Assembly: GCA_963742875.1 (NCBI GenBank)
Contig: CAVUNO010000009.1
Coordinates: forward strand, 62,001 to 126,000
DNA: 64,000 nucleotides
From: Bog-532 sp963742875
Lineage (GTDB): Bacteria > Actinomycetota > Actinomycetes > Streptosporangiales > Streptosporangiaceae
Reading direction: 5' to 3'
Of the stretch, positions 54,401-63,520 are shown piece by piece. The notes below the pieces were generated by a model. That model made no database searches. It worked only from the letters and a program-made list of their open reading frames with translations, and was not told the DNA's origin. How positions within the stretch are numbered: position 1 is the stretch's first letter; each line of letters starts with the position of its first letter. The position numbers were made by a program, and so were the translations under genes.

Positions 54401-54822
54401 ACCGTCGCCGCCGGTTTGGTGTGAATCTGGCCTTGACGCTGGATCGCCGGGTGCGGTCGGCTGCGCTGGATGGGTGGTCCGCCGTGAGGGGGGTCATCTG
54501 CCTGCTCCTTCCGCCCCGGCCGGAAGAGGGGGGAACAGCCTGGGGCCTTCACCCGATAGGTGCCGGGGTTGTGGAGCCGGGAGTGGAGGTCAAGTTGCGG
54601 CTGCTTGATGCTTTGGACCGGCAGAGGTCTCCGCGCGAGCGGGTTGTGCTCGTGCGGAGGGGGCAGGCCAAAGGATCATGCGGTTAGCCGCTGCTTGGCC
54701 GGAGCGGACGGCGGAATACGATCTCGGTCCGGGTGAGGCCCGGCGGTGAACTGCCGCAGACAGCGCCTAGGTGACCTTGGCCCCTGGCGGGCGGGGCACC
54801 GCCCGCAGCGATCGTCAGATAC
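54401..54822. other. Intergenic, doubtful frame only
   Basis: A 105-codon plus-strand frame (54370-54687) has no ribosome site or homology and overlaps the HTH remnant, so it is not called. Nothing else stands out. Confidence 0.45.
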
Positions 54823-55197
54823 GTGACTGCGGTACTCGCTTACGTCGGCGCCGCGCTCGTTGCCGGATGGGGCGTGGCGCACGCGATACCCACTCGACAG
54901 GTTCTGGCCAGCTTCGAGCCCATCACTATCGGTAACCGGCGCATTCTCTTGCAAGAGTGGCTGGCCGAGGCATTCACCATGTGGGGCGTGGGCGCCGTCG
55001 TCGTCGTCGCCACAGCCGCACCCGGGACGGCTGCGGATATCCGGGCGTGGGTATACCGCGCCGCCGCCGCGCTGCTGATCAGCCTGGGCACGCTGACCGC
55101 ACTCACCGGCGCCCGAACTCCGGTGATCTGGTTCAAGATCTGCCCCGTCCTGCTTGCCGCTGCGGCTCTGTTGCTGCTGTTCGCGAGTTTCCCGTGA
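54823..55197 (+). CDS. Four-helix membrane protein of unknown function
   Basis: 124 residues from GTG 54823. Hydrophobic spans at about 3-21, 50-70 (VGAVVVVATAA), 76-94 and 102-122. Between helices 1 and 2 a conserved-looking segment FEPITIGNRRILLQEWLAEA recurs in uncharacterised actinobacterial proteins. Convergent with the phosphatase gene. Confidence 0.75.
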   Translation: MTAVLAYVGAALVAGWGVAHAIPTRQVLASFEPITIGNRRILLQEWLAEAFTMWGVGAVVVVATAAPGTAADIRAWVYRAAAALLISLGTLTALTGARTPVIWFKICPVLLAAAALLLLFASFP

Positions 55198-55454
55198 TAG
55201 CAGCCACTCCCGGCCACTCATGCACTGCTTGTCTCCGGTCTTGTTCGTAGTTGCCGGATCCTGGCGAGTGGCCGCCGGGCCTGGGGTAGGCGTAGCCGAT
55301 CGCATGCGACGGCCCGCACGACCGCCGTAGACGTGGCGGCCGTGAGCTGGACAATCAGAAGCGAGGAAGACGCCCCCACGCCGTACCCGGCTTTGCTGGC
55401 TGAGCCACCTTTGATCTGTGTGCCTGCGATGCGCGGCCCGGCGCGCGCGCCGGG

Positions 55455-55485
55455 GCCGGGGCCTCCGAAGGCCGGAGGCCCCGGC
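55455..55485. terminator. 13-bp stem between convergent genes
   Basis: GCCGGGGCCTCCG (55455-55467) pairs perfectly with 55473-55485 around 5 bases. It sits between the membrane protein gene and the PP2C gene and may stop transcription both ways. The remaining 55198-55624 is GC-rich spacer without genes. Confidence 0.6.
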
Positions 55486-55624
55486 GCTGGTGCGCCGGGC
55501 GCGGCGGCGCTTGCGCCGCCGCCCTTGACACTGACTTACGGCCAGACTCAGCAGCCAAGAGGCCTTTCGTCCGAAAAAGCGCCATACTTCGCGCGCCTTG
55601 TCCCGAGCAGGGGCACCCAGATGA

Positions 55625-56470
55625 TCAGCGGCGGCGCATCCCCTCAGACCAGTTCCCCGCGGGCTCATCTGGCGAGGACCCCTCGGTTAAGGCACTGATG
55701 ACAGCAATCGTTGCGTCATCGCTGACTTTGAATCGGGGCCAGCGTTCCCCTTGTGCGTCGGATGCCTCAATGCTTCTGACGTGCTTGATTACCGCGGCGG
55801 GACCGGAGTTAAGGGCAGTAGCGAGCAGGCCGTGCCAGTTGGTTTGCTCGAAGGGCGATACGAGCCGTGTTACGCCGTCCGACATCAGGGCTGCATGCCC
55901 GAAGCCCTTCAGCGGAATTTGCCCTGTCTTGGCGTGGTCGGCAACACTTGGGTCGGCCGCAGCTACCCAATATCCGCCTTCGCGATTCCGGTAACGTTCT
56001 CGGCGCCTCATCACCTCGGCACCGACCGACTCTTTTCCCGCGAGGTCCTTCACAGTGTCCGCAACCCGTTCATCCGATAGGACGGAAAGGCCGTCTGCGG
56101 AGTCGAGAAGGATTGTCACATCAGCAAGGACGAGATATTCAACGGACTGCTCGCCTATCCGAACTATCGCGACGGCGGCGGAAGGGGCGCCCACCTGGTT
56201 GAGATCGCATGTGTCCGCATGGAGGTCGGCAACTGCCGAAATGGCATCCCCGAGCGCCGCTTGGAGGGAGACATCCTGAGTGGAAGCGGCAGCGAGCAGC
56301 CGGGGGCCTAGCTGATTGACGTACCATGGCGTGCCATGAATACACCCGGAATCTGCGTCCTCAAAGACGGTCACGCCGTCAAGAACGACGGCAGCATAGG
56401 GTGAGACGGCAGCCCAGTCCTCGTTCGCCTTGTCGAGTACTCCAGGCTCCGTTGCCGCGGAGAAGTACAT
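55625..56470 (-). CDS. PP2C-like (PPM) protein phosphatase
   Basis: 281 residues from ATG 56470, three bases after the upstream gene's stop. PPM motifs: NEDW near the N-terminus, VVLDGVTV (metal Asp-Gly), LADVTILL, ALMSDGVTRL (DG motif) and VSDDATIAVI (the final metal-binding DD). It should be a metal-dependent Ser/Thr phosphatase acting in the cytosol; no sensor or membrane domain is attached. Co-transcribed with the HTH-sensor gene, so that protein or an element function is the likely target. Confidence 0.85.
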   Translation of the reverse strand: MYFSAATEPGVLDKANEDWAAVSPYAAVVLDGVTVFEDADSGCIHGTPWYVNQLGPRLLAAASTQDVSLQAALGDAISAVADLHADTCDLNQVGAPSAAVAIVRIGEQSVEYLVLADVTILLDSADGLSVLSDERVADTVKDLAGKESVGAEVMRRRERYRNREGGYWVAAADPSVADHAKTGQIPLKGFGHAALMSDGVTRLVSPFEQTNWHGLLATALNSGPAAVIKHVRSIEASDAQGERWPRFKVSDDATIAVISALTEGSSPDEPAGNWSEGMRRR

Positions 56471-56473
56471 GAC

Positions 56474-57322
56474 TTAGGCTCCGTGGGTGTAAAGCGGCGT
56501 CAGCAGCTTAGACGATGACACTTTCCGCGTGTCCGGATCGAATTCGCATTGGATGAGCGCGGAGAAGCGCTTGGTCTTAACCTCGCGGTACACGTCGGCC
56601 AGGTGCTGGTCAAGGTAATGGATGACGCCGTTTGACCCCATCGCATGGATGCCCGCTATGTAAATGAAGGTGCCGCGGGCGTCCGGCCGCGAGAATCGCG
56701 CCAGGTAGCCGATGTCTGATGGCTTACCCTCGTCCATAGGCGAGTGGTAAATGCTTGACGTCTCGCGGTCCATGAGGTTCCAGCAGGCTTGGTCATCGCA
56801 CCCAAAGCCGAGTATCGGGTCGGCCTCAATGACTTGCGCGATCAGCGGAGAGAGCCGAGGACCGCAGATCACAACGAGATTGTCGCGGTTCAGTCGCACC
56901 ATGCCCGGCGGCTGGATGATCTCATATACCGAGTCAAGGCCCATGGCCTTCACGGACTCCGAAAGGTCCAGATACGCCTGGAAGTCTTCCTGGGCAAGGA
57001 CCGGCCCCGGCTGGCCAGACGACTTCTTAGGTGCCTCCAGCTTGCCGGCGAGCGCAACGGTGAGCACGTCGGTTCCCCAGAAGGCGCGCTCGGGTGGCGG
57101 CCCCGCCTTGGTGAGCTGACTTACCCGGCCCCGGCTCACCCCGAGCGCCTCCGCGATCTGGCCGTGCGACATCCCGCCCGCGATCATCTCCTCGACCGCC
57201 TCCCGCCGGATGCGCGACAGCTCGCCGAGCGCGGCTTGGTACCGGTCGAGCAGCCCGGCCGCCTCCTTGGCCCTCTGTACCGCGTCGGGTACGTCTGCCA
57301 GCGCCTTGAGGTCTGCGTCCAC
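56474..57322 (-). CDS. HTH regulator with unknown sensor domain
   Basis: 282 residues. Residues 25-75 hold a sigma-region-4-like HTH (EEMIAGGMSHGQIAEALGVS, RGRVSQLTK). The C-terminal about 180 residues contain NLVVICGPRLSPLIAQVIEA, then FIYIAGIHAMGSNGVIHYL, which look like a Rossmann-type ligand-binding fold that I cannot assign. It is the first gene of a leftward pair with the PP2C phosphatase and diverges from the transfer operon across a promoter flanked by 13-bp repeats, so it probably controls that promoter. Confidence 0.75.
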   Translation of the reverse strand: MDADLKALADVPDAVQRAKEAAGLLDRYQAALGELSRIRREAVEEMIAGGMSHGQIAEALGVSRGRVSQLTKAGPPPERAFWGTDVLTVALAGKLEAPKKSSGQPGPVLAQEDFQAYLDLSESVKAMGLDSVYEIIQPPGMVRLNRDNLVVICGPRLSPLIAQVIEADPILGFGCDDQACWNLMDRETSSIYHSPMDEGKPSDIGYLARFSRPDARGTFIYIAGIHAMGSNGVIHYLDQHLADVYREVKTKRFSALIQCEFDPDTRKVSSSKLLTPLYTHGA

Positions 57323-57382
57323 CTGATCACTCCTGCCTAGAGCCTCTAAGCACTCTAGCGCCTCCCCTGGTAGACGCCCACT

Positions 57383-57469
57383 CCTACCGCCCCTTAAAGC
57401 TTCTGCCTATGGGGGGTTGACACTCGTCAGATAGCCGCTCTAACGTACTGCCAACGCCTACCGCCCCTT
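57383..57469. promoter_or_regulatory. Divergent promoter region with two 13-bp operator repeats
   Basis: CCTACCGCCCCTT occurs at 57383-57395 and 57457-57469. Between them, TTGACA (57417-57422) and TAACGT (57441-57446) are spaced 18 bases apart on the plus strand. Transcription would start near 57453, inside or beside the second repeat, so a bound repressor could block it. Confidence 0.6.
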
Positions 57470-57524
57470 GGCAGAGCCGCTAGGGGGGCTGGTACCCGGA
57501 ACCTCGAAGGAGGGGTTTTCCATC

Positions 57525-57944
57525 ATGACCCCCGATCAGCTCGCCGACAGCCTCACCGCCCGGCTGAACGGGCCGCACAGCGACGACGCCACGGCCGGGG
57601 CCGCCCGGCTGGCCGCCGAGGTTGCGCGGTTCCTGAACTACGCCACGCGCGCGGGGGAGGGCCTGACCGAGCCCGCCACCGTCTACAGCGTCACCGGCAA
57701 CCTTGCCGCTGCGCTTCATGCATTGCCGCAACTGCTCAGCCAGATCGGCGATTACCTCTCGCGTGAGTTCGCCGCCGGGCATCTCGCCGACGACTACGGC
57801 CAGCTGCCCTTCATTGTCGTCGGCCAGGCCCGCGCTGACCTGGACAACACCGCCCGCCTGAGCGAGTGGGCAGGCAGGTCCCTGGATGCCGTGCAGTCGG
57901 CGGTCAGTGGTCTGCACCACGCCGCTGGAGGTGAGACCCGATGA
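57525..57944 (+). CDS. Small helical AICE protein, unknown function
   Basis: 139 residues from ATG 57525 (AAGGAGGGG upstream). Largely helical, with DQLADSLTARLNGPH, LAAEVARFLNYATRA and LDAVQSAVSGLHHA. First gene of the transfer operon; stop overlaps the next start (ATGA). Confidence 0.8.
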   Translation: MTPDQLADSLTARLNGPHSDDATAGAARLAAEVARFLNYATRAGEGLTEPATVYSVTGNLAAALHALPQLLSQIGDYLSREFAAGHLADDYGQLPFIVVGQARADLDNTARLSEWAGRSLDAVQSAVSGLHHAAGGETR

Positions 57945-58177
57945 CGCGCCGCGAGTCCCCCAGCCCGGCTGAGCTGGCCGCTATCGAGGCGGAGTGGCCG
58001 CTGATTGAGGCAGAGCTGGCCGTGCTGGACGCGGAGATCGTGGCCTTGTCGGCTGCGGGCGGGCCGTCGCCGCTGGATTGGCGTCGGCTGCGCCGCGCGG
58101 AGCGCCGGGTGCTGGCCGTGCGGCTGCGGCTGATGACAGCACGTCCGGCCGAGGTGGCCCGGGGAGCAGCGTCATGA
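57941..58177 (+). CDS. DUF6284-like small protein
   Basis: 78 residues from ATG 57941. ELAAIEAEWPLIEAELAVLD and DWRRLRRAERRVLA match the short helical DUF6284 proteins found on actinomycete integrative elements next to replication and transfer genes. Function unknown. Confidence 0.8.
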   Translation: MTRRESPSPAELAAIEAEWPLIEAELAVLDAEIVALSAAGGPSPLDWRRLRRAERRVLAVRLRLMTARPAEVARGAAS

Positions 58178-58214
58178 GCGGCAGCCTCCATGTGGCCGGG
58201 GGAGGCGAGGACCG

Positions 58215-58739
58215 GTGAGCGGCGGAATGGTGTATTTGCTGCATTTTGACCAGCCGTACAAGCACGCCCGGCACTACGTCGGCTGGGCGACCAACGTCAA
58301 ACGCCGGCTGGCCGAGCATCAGGCCGGGCGCGGCGCCCGGCTGCTGGCCGTGGTCCACGCGGCCGGGATCGGCTGGCAGCTCGCCCGGATGTGGCCCGGC
58401 AGCCGGGCCCGGGAACGGCAGATCAAGCGCCAGGGCGGGCATGCCCGGCACTGCCCACTGTGCGGCGTGCGGCCCCGGACCCTGCCCCGAAACCGGGATG
58501 GGTCGCTGTCGCGGAGCAGGACCACCGATGCGCAGAAGCTGGCGGCCGGGGTGATGACGGCCGCCCAGCTCGCCGACCATACCGCGCTCCGGCGCGGCGT
58601 GGTGACCGGAAAACCCTCCCGGCCTGCCGAGCGCGGCCCGCTGCTCGATGACCCGTGGGCCATCCGGCCCGCCCCGCCGTCCCCGCCGGCGCCGCGCCCG
58701 GCCCCCGCCCGCATCCCCTCCGAGGGAGTGAGTCTGTGA
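58215..58739 (+). CDS. GIY-YIG-like nuclease-domain protein
   Basis: 174 residues from GTG 58215. N-terminal MVYLLHFDQP and ARHYVGWATNVKRRLAEHQ show the GIY-YIG layout (here VYL...HYVGWA), then ARERQIKRQGG. A Cys pair follows (HCPLCG). The last 60 residues are Pro/Arg-rich. It may be a nuclease or a DNA-binding derivative. TGATG overlap with the next gene. Confidence 0.75.
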   Translation: MSGGMVYLLHFDQPYKHARHYVGWATNVKRRLAEHQAGRGARLLAVVHAAGIGWQLARMWPGSRARERQIKRQGGHARHCPLCGVRPRTLPRNRDGSLSRSRTTDAQKLAAGVMTAAQLADHTALRRGVVTGKPSRPAERGPLLDDPWAIRPAPPSPPAPRPAPARIPSEGVSL

Positions 58740-59696
58740 TGAGCCTGTCCGCTGAGTTCGACACCCGCGCCGACCGGCGCGCCTACGCCGCCGTGGCGGC
58801 CGGAGCCGCCGCGCTGTCGTACTACCCACGCCCGCGCGTTCTTCGAGCCCTTCATGGGCACCGCCGGAGCCAGCGTCACGCCGCTGATGATGGACGCGGT
58901 TGTGTACTGGCTGGCCGCCGCCAACGTCCGGCAGGCCCGCGCGGGCCGCCCCCTGCCGATGCTGCGCCTCGGCGCCTACGGCCTGCTCGCGCTGACCATC
59001 CTCGCCAACGCCCTCGGCGGCGCGAGCCTGCCAGAGCGGGTGTTCCTGGCGCTGCCCGCCGCGCTATTCGGGTTCCTGGTCGAGGCCCGCACCCGGCTGG
59101 CCCTCTACCACCACGGCGCCGCGCACGGCGATGACCGGCTCAAGCTGCGGTTGTGGCTGCGGCACCCGGCCCGCGCGTTCGCGGCGTGGCTGTGGCTGGC
59201 CCGCCAGTCCGCGCCCGCCTTCGACCGGGCTAGCGCCGAACGGGACCGGCTGCGCGCCGCCCGCGACGCGGTACGGCTGGCCCTGCCCGGCCGCACCCGC
59301 GCGGCCCGCCCGGCCCGGGCCGCAGTGCTGCGCGAACTGAACGCCGGGCGGCTGCCCGCCGCCACCGCCGTGACCGCCTCGGGGTTGCTGACCCGGCCCG
59401 GGGTGCCCGAGCTGCACCGGGCCGCGCTGGCCGCTTCGCTGGGCGCCGACCTGGCCACCCTTGCCCCGCCGGACAAGAACGCGGACGGCGGCCCGGACAA
59501 GGCGCCGGACACCCGGCGGTCACCGGGGCGGGCACCGCGCCGGACGGGCACCCCCGCCGCCGTGGCCCGGCTGCGGTCCCGCCACCCGGACATGAGCGCC
59601 GCCGACATCGCCGCCCGGCTGGGCGTCAGTGACCGCACCGTCCGCCGCCACCTGGCCACCCCGCCCCCGGCCGCCCCCGCATCGGCCGCCGCCTGA
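58739..59696 (+). pseudogene. DUF2637 (spread-type) membrane protein, frameshifted
   Basis: ATG 58739 begins SLSAEFDTRADRRAYAAVAA; near 58830 the frame changes and continues RAFFEPFMGTAGASVTPLMM with four helices, then a long basic region and a C-terminal HTH (MSAADIAARLGVSDRTVRRH). DUF2637 proteins are AICE/plasmid components thought to aid mycelial spread or replication. One base restores about 318 residues. Confidence 0.8.
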
Positions 59697-59711
59697 GCCC
59701 GAGGAGCACCC

Positions 59712-59867
59712 GTGAAAAAGGCCGTCCGCTATCTCGTCATCGCCGTGCTGGTCGTCTGGGTCATGACCGACCCCACCGGGGCCGCCGCCGTGATCCGCCA
59801 CGGCGTGGCCGCCATCCAGGCCGCCGCACATTCCCTGTCCACCCTCGCTACCGGCTTGAGCCACTGA
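59712..59867 (+). CDS. 51-residue membrane protein of the transfer operon
   Basis: GTG 59712 with GAGGAG 7 bases upstream. KKAVRYLVIAVLVVWVMTDP gives one helix, followed by an amphipathic Ala/His-rich tail ending STLATGLSH. Position between the spread protein and TraB suggests a small transfer-apparatus protein. Confidence 0.7.
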   Translation: MKKAVRYLVIAVLVVWVMTDPTGAAAVIRHGVAAIQAAAHSLSTLATGLSH

Positions 59868-59886
59868 CCGGAAGGAGCCCCCTGTC

Positions 59887-62066
59887 ATGGCAACGCTGAA
59901 CACCGCAAGCCCGGACGACGACGGCGGCCAGGTCGTGTCGCTAGAGGCCGCCCGCGCCACCCGCACCGGCACCGGCCCGGACACGCCGCCAGAACAACGT
60001 CGGCCCTGTATTGGAAGGCGAAGTCGTCCGGGTGGATCAGCCGGGTCCGGACCGGGCCGATTGGCTGGCCGACCTGGCGGCCCGGACAAAAAACCGCCGC
60101 GCGATCATTCACCCGGCGCTGCGGTCCCGCCGCGAGGCCGCTGCCACCGTCCGGTGGGTGGCCGGGCATTACCGGCACGTGAGCCTGTATCACCTGGTCC
60201 GGGTGCCGAAGTACGGCGGGAAGCTGGCTGTGCGCGCGCCCCGCGGCTTCACCCGCACCGTGTCCGGGCTGACCCGGTGGGCGTACGACCTGGAAGGTCA
60301 CCCGGTCCGGATGGCTACCGTGCTGAAGGCCGACCCGGAGGCCTACCTCAAGCTGTCCCGCCAGCGTGACTCCCGGGTGCGGCTGCGCATCCCCATCGCC
60401 ATCGTGGCGGTGATCGCCGCCCTGGTCGCCGCCGTGCTGGCACTGACCGCCCCGGCCCCGGTCAAGCTGGCCATCCTCGCGGTAGCTGTGGCCGTCTTCG
60501 GGAAGCTGGGCGCCCCGGCGGACCGGCCGCTGATCGACCGGGCCGTGACCGGCTCCCGCGCGGAGAAGCTGACCAGCGACGTAGTGATCCGTGCCCTGTC
60601 CTCCCTCGGCCTGGCCGCGATCAACCAGGCCATCGGCAAGAATCCCAAAACCGCGATCGAGTTCAAGGCTCCCATCACCCGTGACGGGCCTGGCTGGCGC
60701 GCCGACCTCGACCTGCCCTACGGCGTGACCGTGGCCGAGGTGATGGATCGCCGGGACAAGCTCGCGTCGGGCCTGCGCCGCCAGCTCGGCTGCGTGTGGC
60801 CGGAAGCCGACCATGCCCAGCACACCGGCCGCCTGATTCTGTGGGTCGGGGATCAGGACATGTCCACCGCCCGCCAGCCCGCCTTCCCCCTCGCCAAGAC
60901 CGGCGCGGCCGATCTGTTCAAGCCGGTCGCGTTCGGCACCGACCAGCGCGGCCGGATGGTCCCGGTGACGCTGATGTTCGTGTCCGTCATCATCGGGGCC
61001 ATCCCCCGGATGGGCAAGACGTTCCTGCTGCGCCTGCTGGCCCTGATCGCCGCCCTGGACGTGCGCGCCGAGCTGCACCTGTATGACTTCAAGGGCACCG
61101 GCGACCTGTCCCCGCTGGAGCCGGTGGCGTACCGGTACCGGGCCGGGGACGACGACCAGGACCTGGCCTACGCACTCGCCGGCTTCCGGGCGCTGCGGGA
61201 GGAGCTGCGCCGCCGCACGAAGGTGATCCGGGGCCTGCCCCGGGACATCTGCCCGGAAAACAGGGTCACCCCCGAGCTGGCCAGCAACAAGAGCCTGCGC
61301 CTGTACCCGGTCGTGGTCGGGCGTGGATGAGTGCCAGGTCATGTTCGAGCACCCCAAGCACGGGACCGAGTTCGAGGACATCTGCGCCGATGTGGTCAAG
61401 CGCGGCCCGGCGACCGGGATCGTGCTGATCCTGGCCACCCAGCGCCCGGACGCCAAGTCGCTCCCTACCGGGATCAGCGCGAACGCGGTGCTGCGGATGT
61501 GCCTGAAGGTGATGGGCCAGACCGAAAACGACATGGTGCTCGGCACCTCGGCGTATAAGAACGGCGTCCGGGCGACCATGTTCGCCTTCAGCGACAAGGG
61601 CATCTGCTACTTCTCCGGGGAAGGCCAGGACCCCCGCATCGTGCGCGGCTTCTACCTGGACGCCCCGGCGGCGGAAAAGATCGCCCTGCGGGCCCGGGGC
61701 CTGCGGGAACGCGCCGGAACCCTGTCCGGGCACGCCCTCGGGCAGGAACCCGGCACCGGGCCCGCGTTCGATCTGCTGGCCGACCTGGCCGCCGTGGTCA
61801 CCGAACCCAAAATGTGGTCTGAGGAGATCGTCGTCCGGCTGGCGGCGCTGCGGCCCGGCGCGTACCAGGCGTGGGCCGACCTCGAACCGGACGCCCGCGC
61901 CGCCCAGCTGACCGCCGCGCTCAAGCCGTACGGCATCCGCACCGGCCAAGTGTGGGGCACCACCGCCGACGGGCGCGGCGCGAACCGGCGCGGCATCACC
62001 CGCGACGACCTCACCAACGCCATCACCCAACGTAACCAGAAAGACGGGCCGGGCAGGCCTGGCTGA
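59887..62066 (+). pseudogene. traB: FtsK/SpoIIIE-type conjugative translocase TraB, two frameshifts
   Basis: Moves double-stranded DNA between mycelia as a hexameric pump. Three frames join: 59887 to about 60000 (ATLNTASPDDDGG...), about 60000-61315 (VVRVDQPGPDRADWLADLAA; helices at about residues 155-200; Walker A GAIPRMGKT; YDFKGTGDLSPLE) and 61323-62066 (Walker B-type VVVGVDECQ at the junction; LILATQRPD; C-terminal winged-helix-like part). An extra base near 61318 and another near 60000 explain the breaks. All motifs persist, so a real intact gene of about 725 residues is plausible. Its DNA target would be the repeat locus just downstream. Confidence 0.87.
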
Positions 62067-62074
62067 CCCGGCGT

Positions 62075-62123
62075 GGCCGCTAGGCCTAGCACGCGCCCCC
62101 GCTAGACCTAGCGGCCCCGCTAG
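62075..62123. repeat. Candidate clt locus: inverted and iterated CCGCTAG repeats
   Basis: GGCCGCTAGGCCTAGC (62075-62090) and GCTAGACCTAGCGGCC (62101-62116) form a 16-bp inverted repeat with one mismatch around 10 bases. CCGCTAG recurs at 62077, 62099 and 62117. TraB proteins bind short repeats (clt) often found next to their gene. Confidence 0.5.
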
Positions 62124-62204
62124 CACCCGAAACCATCCCTGGCCTGCGCACTAGCCGCCATCACCTCACCTGCGCAAACACCCTCGCACCGTCTGGAGAC
62201 CGCC

Positions 62205-62423
62205 GTGACCGCCCTCCTTGCCCTGCTAGGACTCTGCCTCCCCATCGTCACTATCTGTTACGTGTTCCTGTGTGCGGCGTCCCCATGGGGGACCTGCATC
62301 CGGTGCCGCCCCGGCGGCGCCAACCGCACCTGCCGCGCCTGCAACGGCACCGGCATGCGGCCCCGCCTCGGCTGGCAGCTCTACGCCTACCTGCGCCGCG
62401 CCTACCGGGACGGCACCCGGTGA
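62205..62423 (+). CDS. Small membrane protein with Zn-finger-like cysteines
   Basis: 72 residues from GTG 62205. N-terminal helix (ALLALLGLCLPIVTICYVFL), then CIRCRPGGANRTCRACNGTG, a CxxC...CxxCxGxG pattern like the DnaJ zinc-binding unit. The tail is basic. Overlaps the next gene (GTGA). Seen on related elements next to the primase. Confidence 0.75.
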   Translation: MTALLALLGLCLPIVTICYVFLCAASPWGTCIRCRPGGANRTCRACNGTGMRPRLGWQLYAYLRRAYRDGTR

Positions 62424-63520
62424 CCCGCCAGCCGTATGAGGCCGAAGTGCGGGCCTACCTTGCTGACTGCCACCGTCACCGCGCCGAGCTCGACCCGGCC
62501 TACCACCCGACTGCGGACGGGGCGGTCAAGATGATCCCGCACGGCGGACGCGCCGAGGGTGCCGGGCAGATCCGGCAGGCCTTCGCCGCCCTGGCCGCTG
62601 CCCCGGCTCACCGCGACGGCCACCAAGAACAGAAGGGCACGAAGGCCCCTTCGGGCCTCACCTCCGGGGCTGCCGCGCTCGGCTACATCCGCCAGGGCTG
62701 GCCGGTGTTCGTGCTCGGCCGGTCCAAACGCCCGGTCGCCAACTGCGCGGCCTGCCGGGCCGCCGGGCCCGGCCACGACCGGGCCGGGTGCGGCTGCCTG
62801 ACCTGCCACGGGTTCTACGCCGCCACCCTCGACCCCGGCCGCCTGGCCGCGATGGCCCGCAAGGTCCCGGGTGGCTTGCTGGCCATCCGCACCGGGACCG
62901 CATCGGGTCTGTGCGTGGTCGACATCGACCCGCGCAACGGCGGCCAGCTCGACCGGGACCTCATGACGCCCACGGCGACCGTGGCGACCGGCGGGGGCGG
63001 CTGGCACCTGTACTACCGCCATCCCGGCGGCCCCACCCCGCCCGCCCTGCCCGGCGCGGCCGGGATCGACATCAAGGGCGACGGCGGGTACGTCGCCGCG
63101 CCGCCATCGGTTCACCCGGGCAGCGGGAGGCCGTACCGGTGGGTGGGCGGCCGGGCCGTGGCTGAGATGCCCCCCGCGCTGCGCGCGGCCCTCACCCCGC
63201 CCCCGGCCGCCGCGCCCGCGCCGGTCGTGCCGCCTCTCACGCGTCCGGTACCGGCCCGCGCAGCGGGGGGCATCTCATCGCCCTCCGCCCTCCTGGCCGC
63301 GCTCCTGCGGTCCGTCCGCCAGGCCCCCGAAGGCCGCCGCCGCGCCACCCTCTACGGCGCGGCCCGGGGCGTCGCCCGGATGGTCGCCGCCGGGGCCCTC
63401 ACCGAACCGGCCGCCCGCGCCGCCCTGGAGGCGGCCGGGACCGCTGCCCAGCAAACCCCCCGCGAGATCCGCGCCGCGATCGACGGCGCGTTCGCTGACG
63501 AAGGAGTTGCCGCCGCATGA
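62420..63520 (+). CDS. Bifunctional DNA primase/polymerase (Prim-Pol)
   Basis: 366 residues from GTG 62420. An N-terminal about 70 residues precede a Prim-Pol domain: LGYIRQGWPVFVLGRSKRP, a Cys-rich insert (CAACRAAG, CGCLTCHGFY), CVVDIDPRNGG (catalytic D-x-D), GGGGWHLYYRHP and GIDIKGDGGYVAAPPS. It primes or copies element DNA. Coupled by overlap to both neighbours. Confidence 0.9.
   Translation: MTRQPYEAEVRAYLADCHRHRAELDPAYHPTADGAVKMIPHGGRAEGAGQIRQAFAALAAAPAHRDGHQEQKGTKAPSGLTSGAAALGYIRQGWPVFVLGRSKRPVANCAACRAAGPGHDRAGCGCLTCHGFYAATLDPGRLAAMARKVPGGLLAIRTGTASGLCVVDIDPRNGGQLDRDLMTPTATVATGGGGWHLYYRHPGGPTPPALPGAAGIDIKGDGGYVAAPPSVHPGSGRPYRWVGGRAVAEMPPALRAALTPPPAAAPAPVVPPLTRPVPARAAGGISSPSALLAALLRSVRQAPEGRRRATLYGAARGVARMVAAGALTEPAARAALEAAGTAAQQTPREIRAAIDGAFADEGVAAA

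Noticed and set aside
54370..54687. A 105-codon plus-strand frame
   Set aside because: It overlaps a recognisable HTH remnant on the other strand and has no ribosome site or homology.
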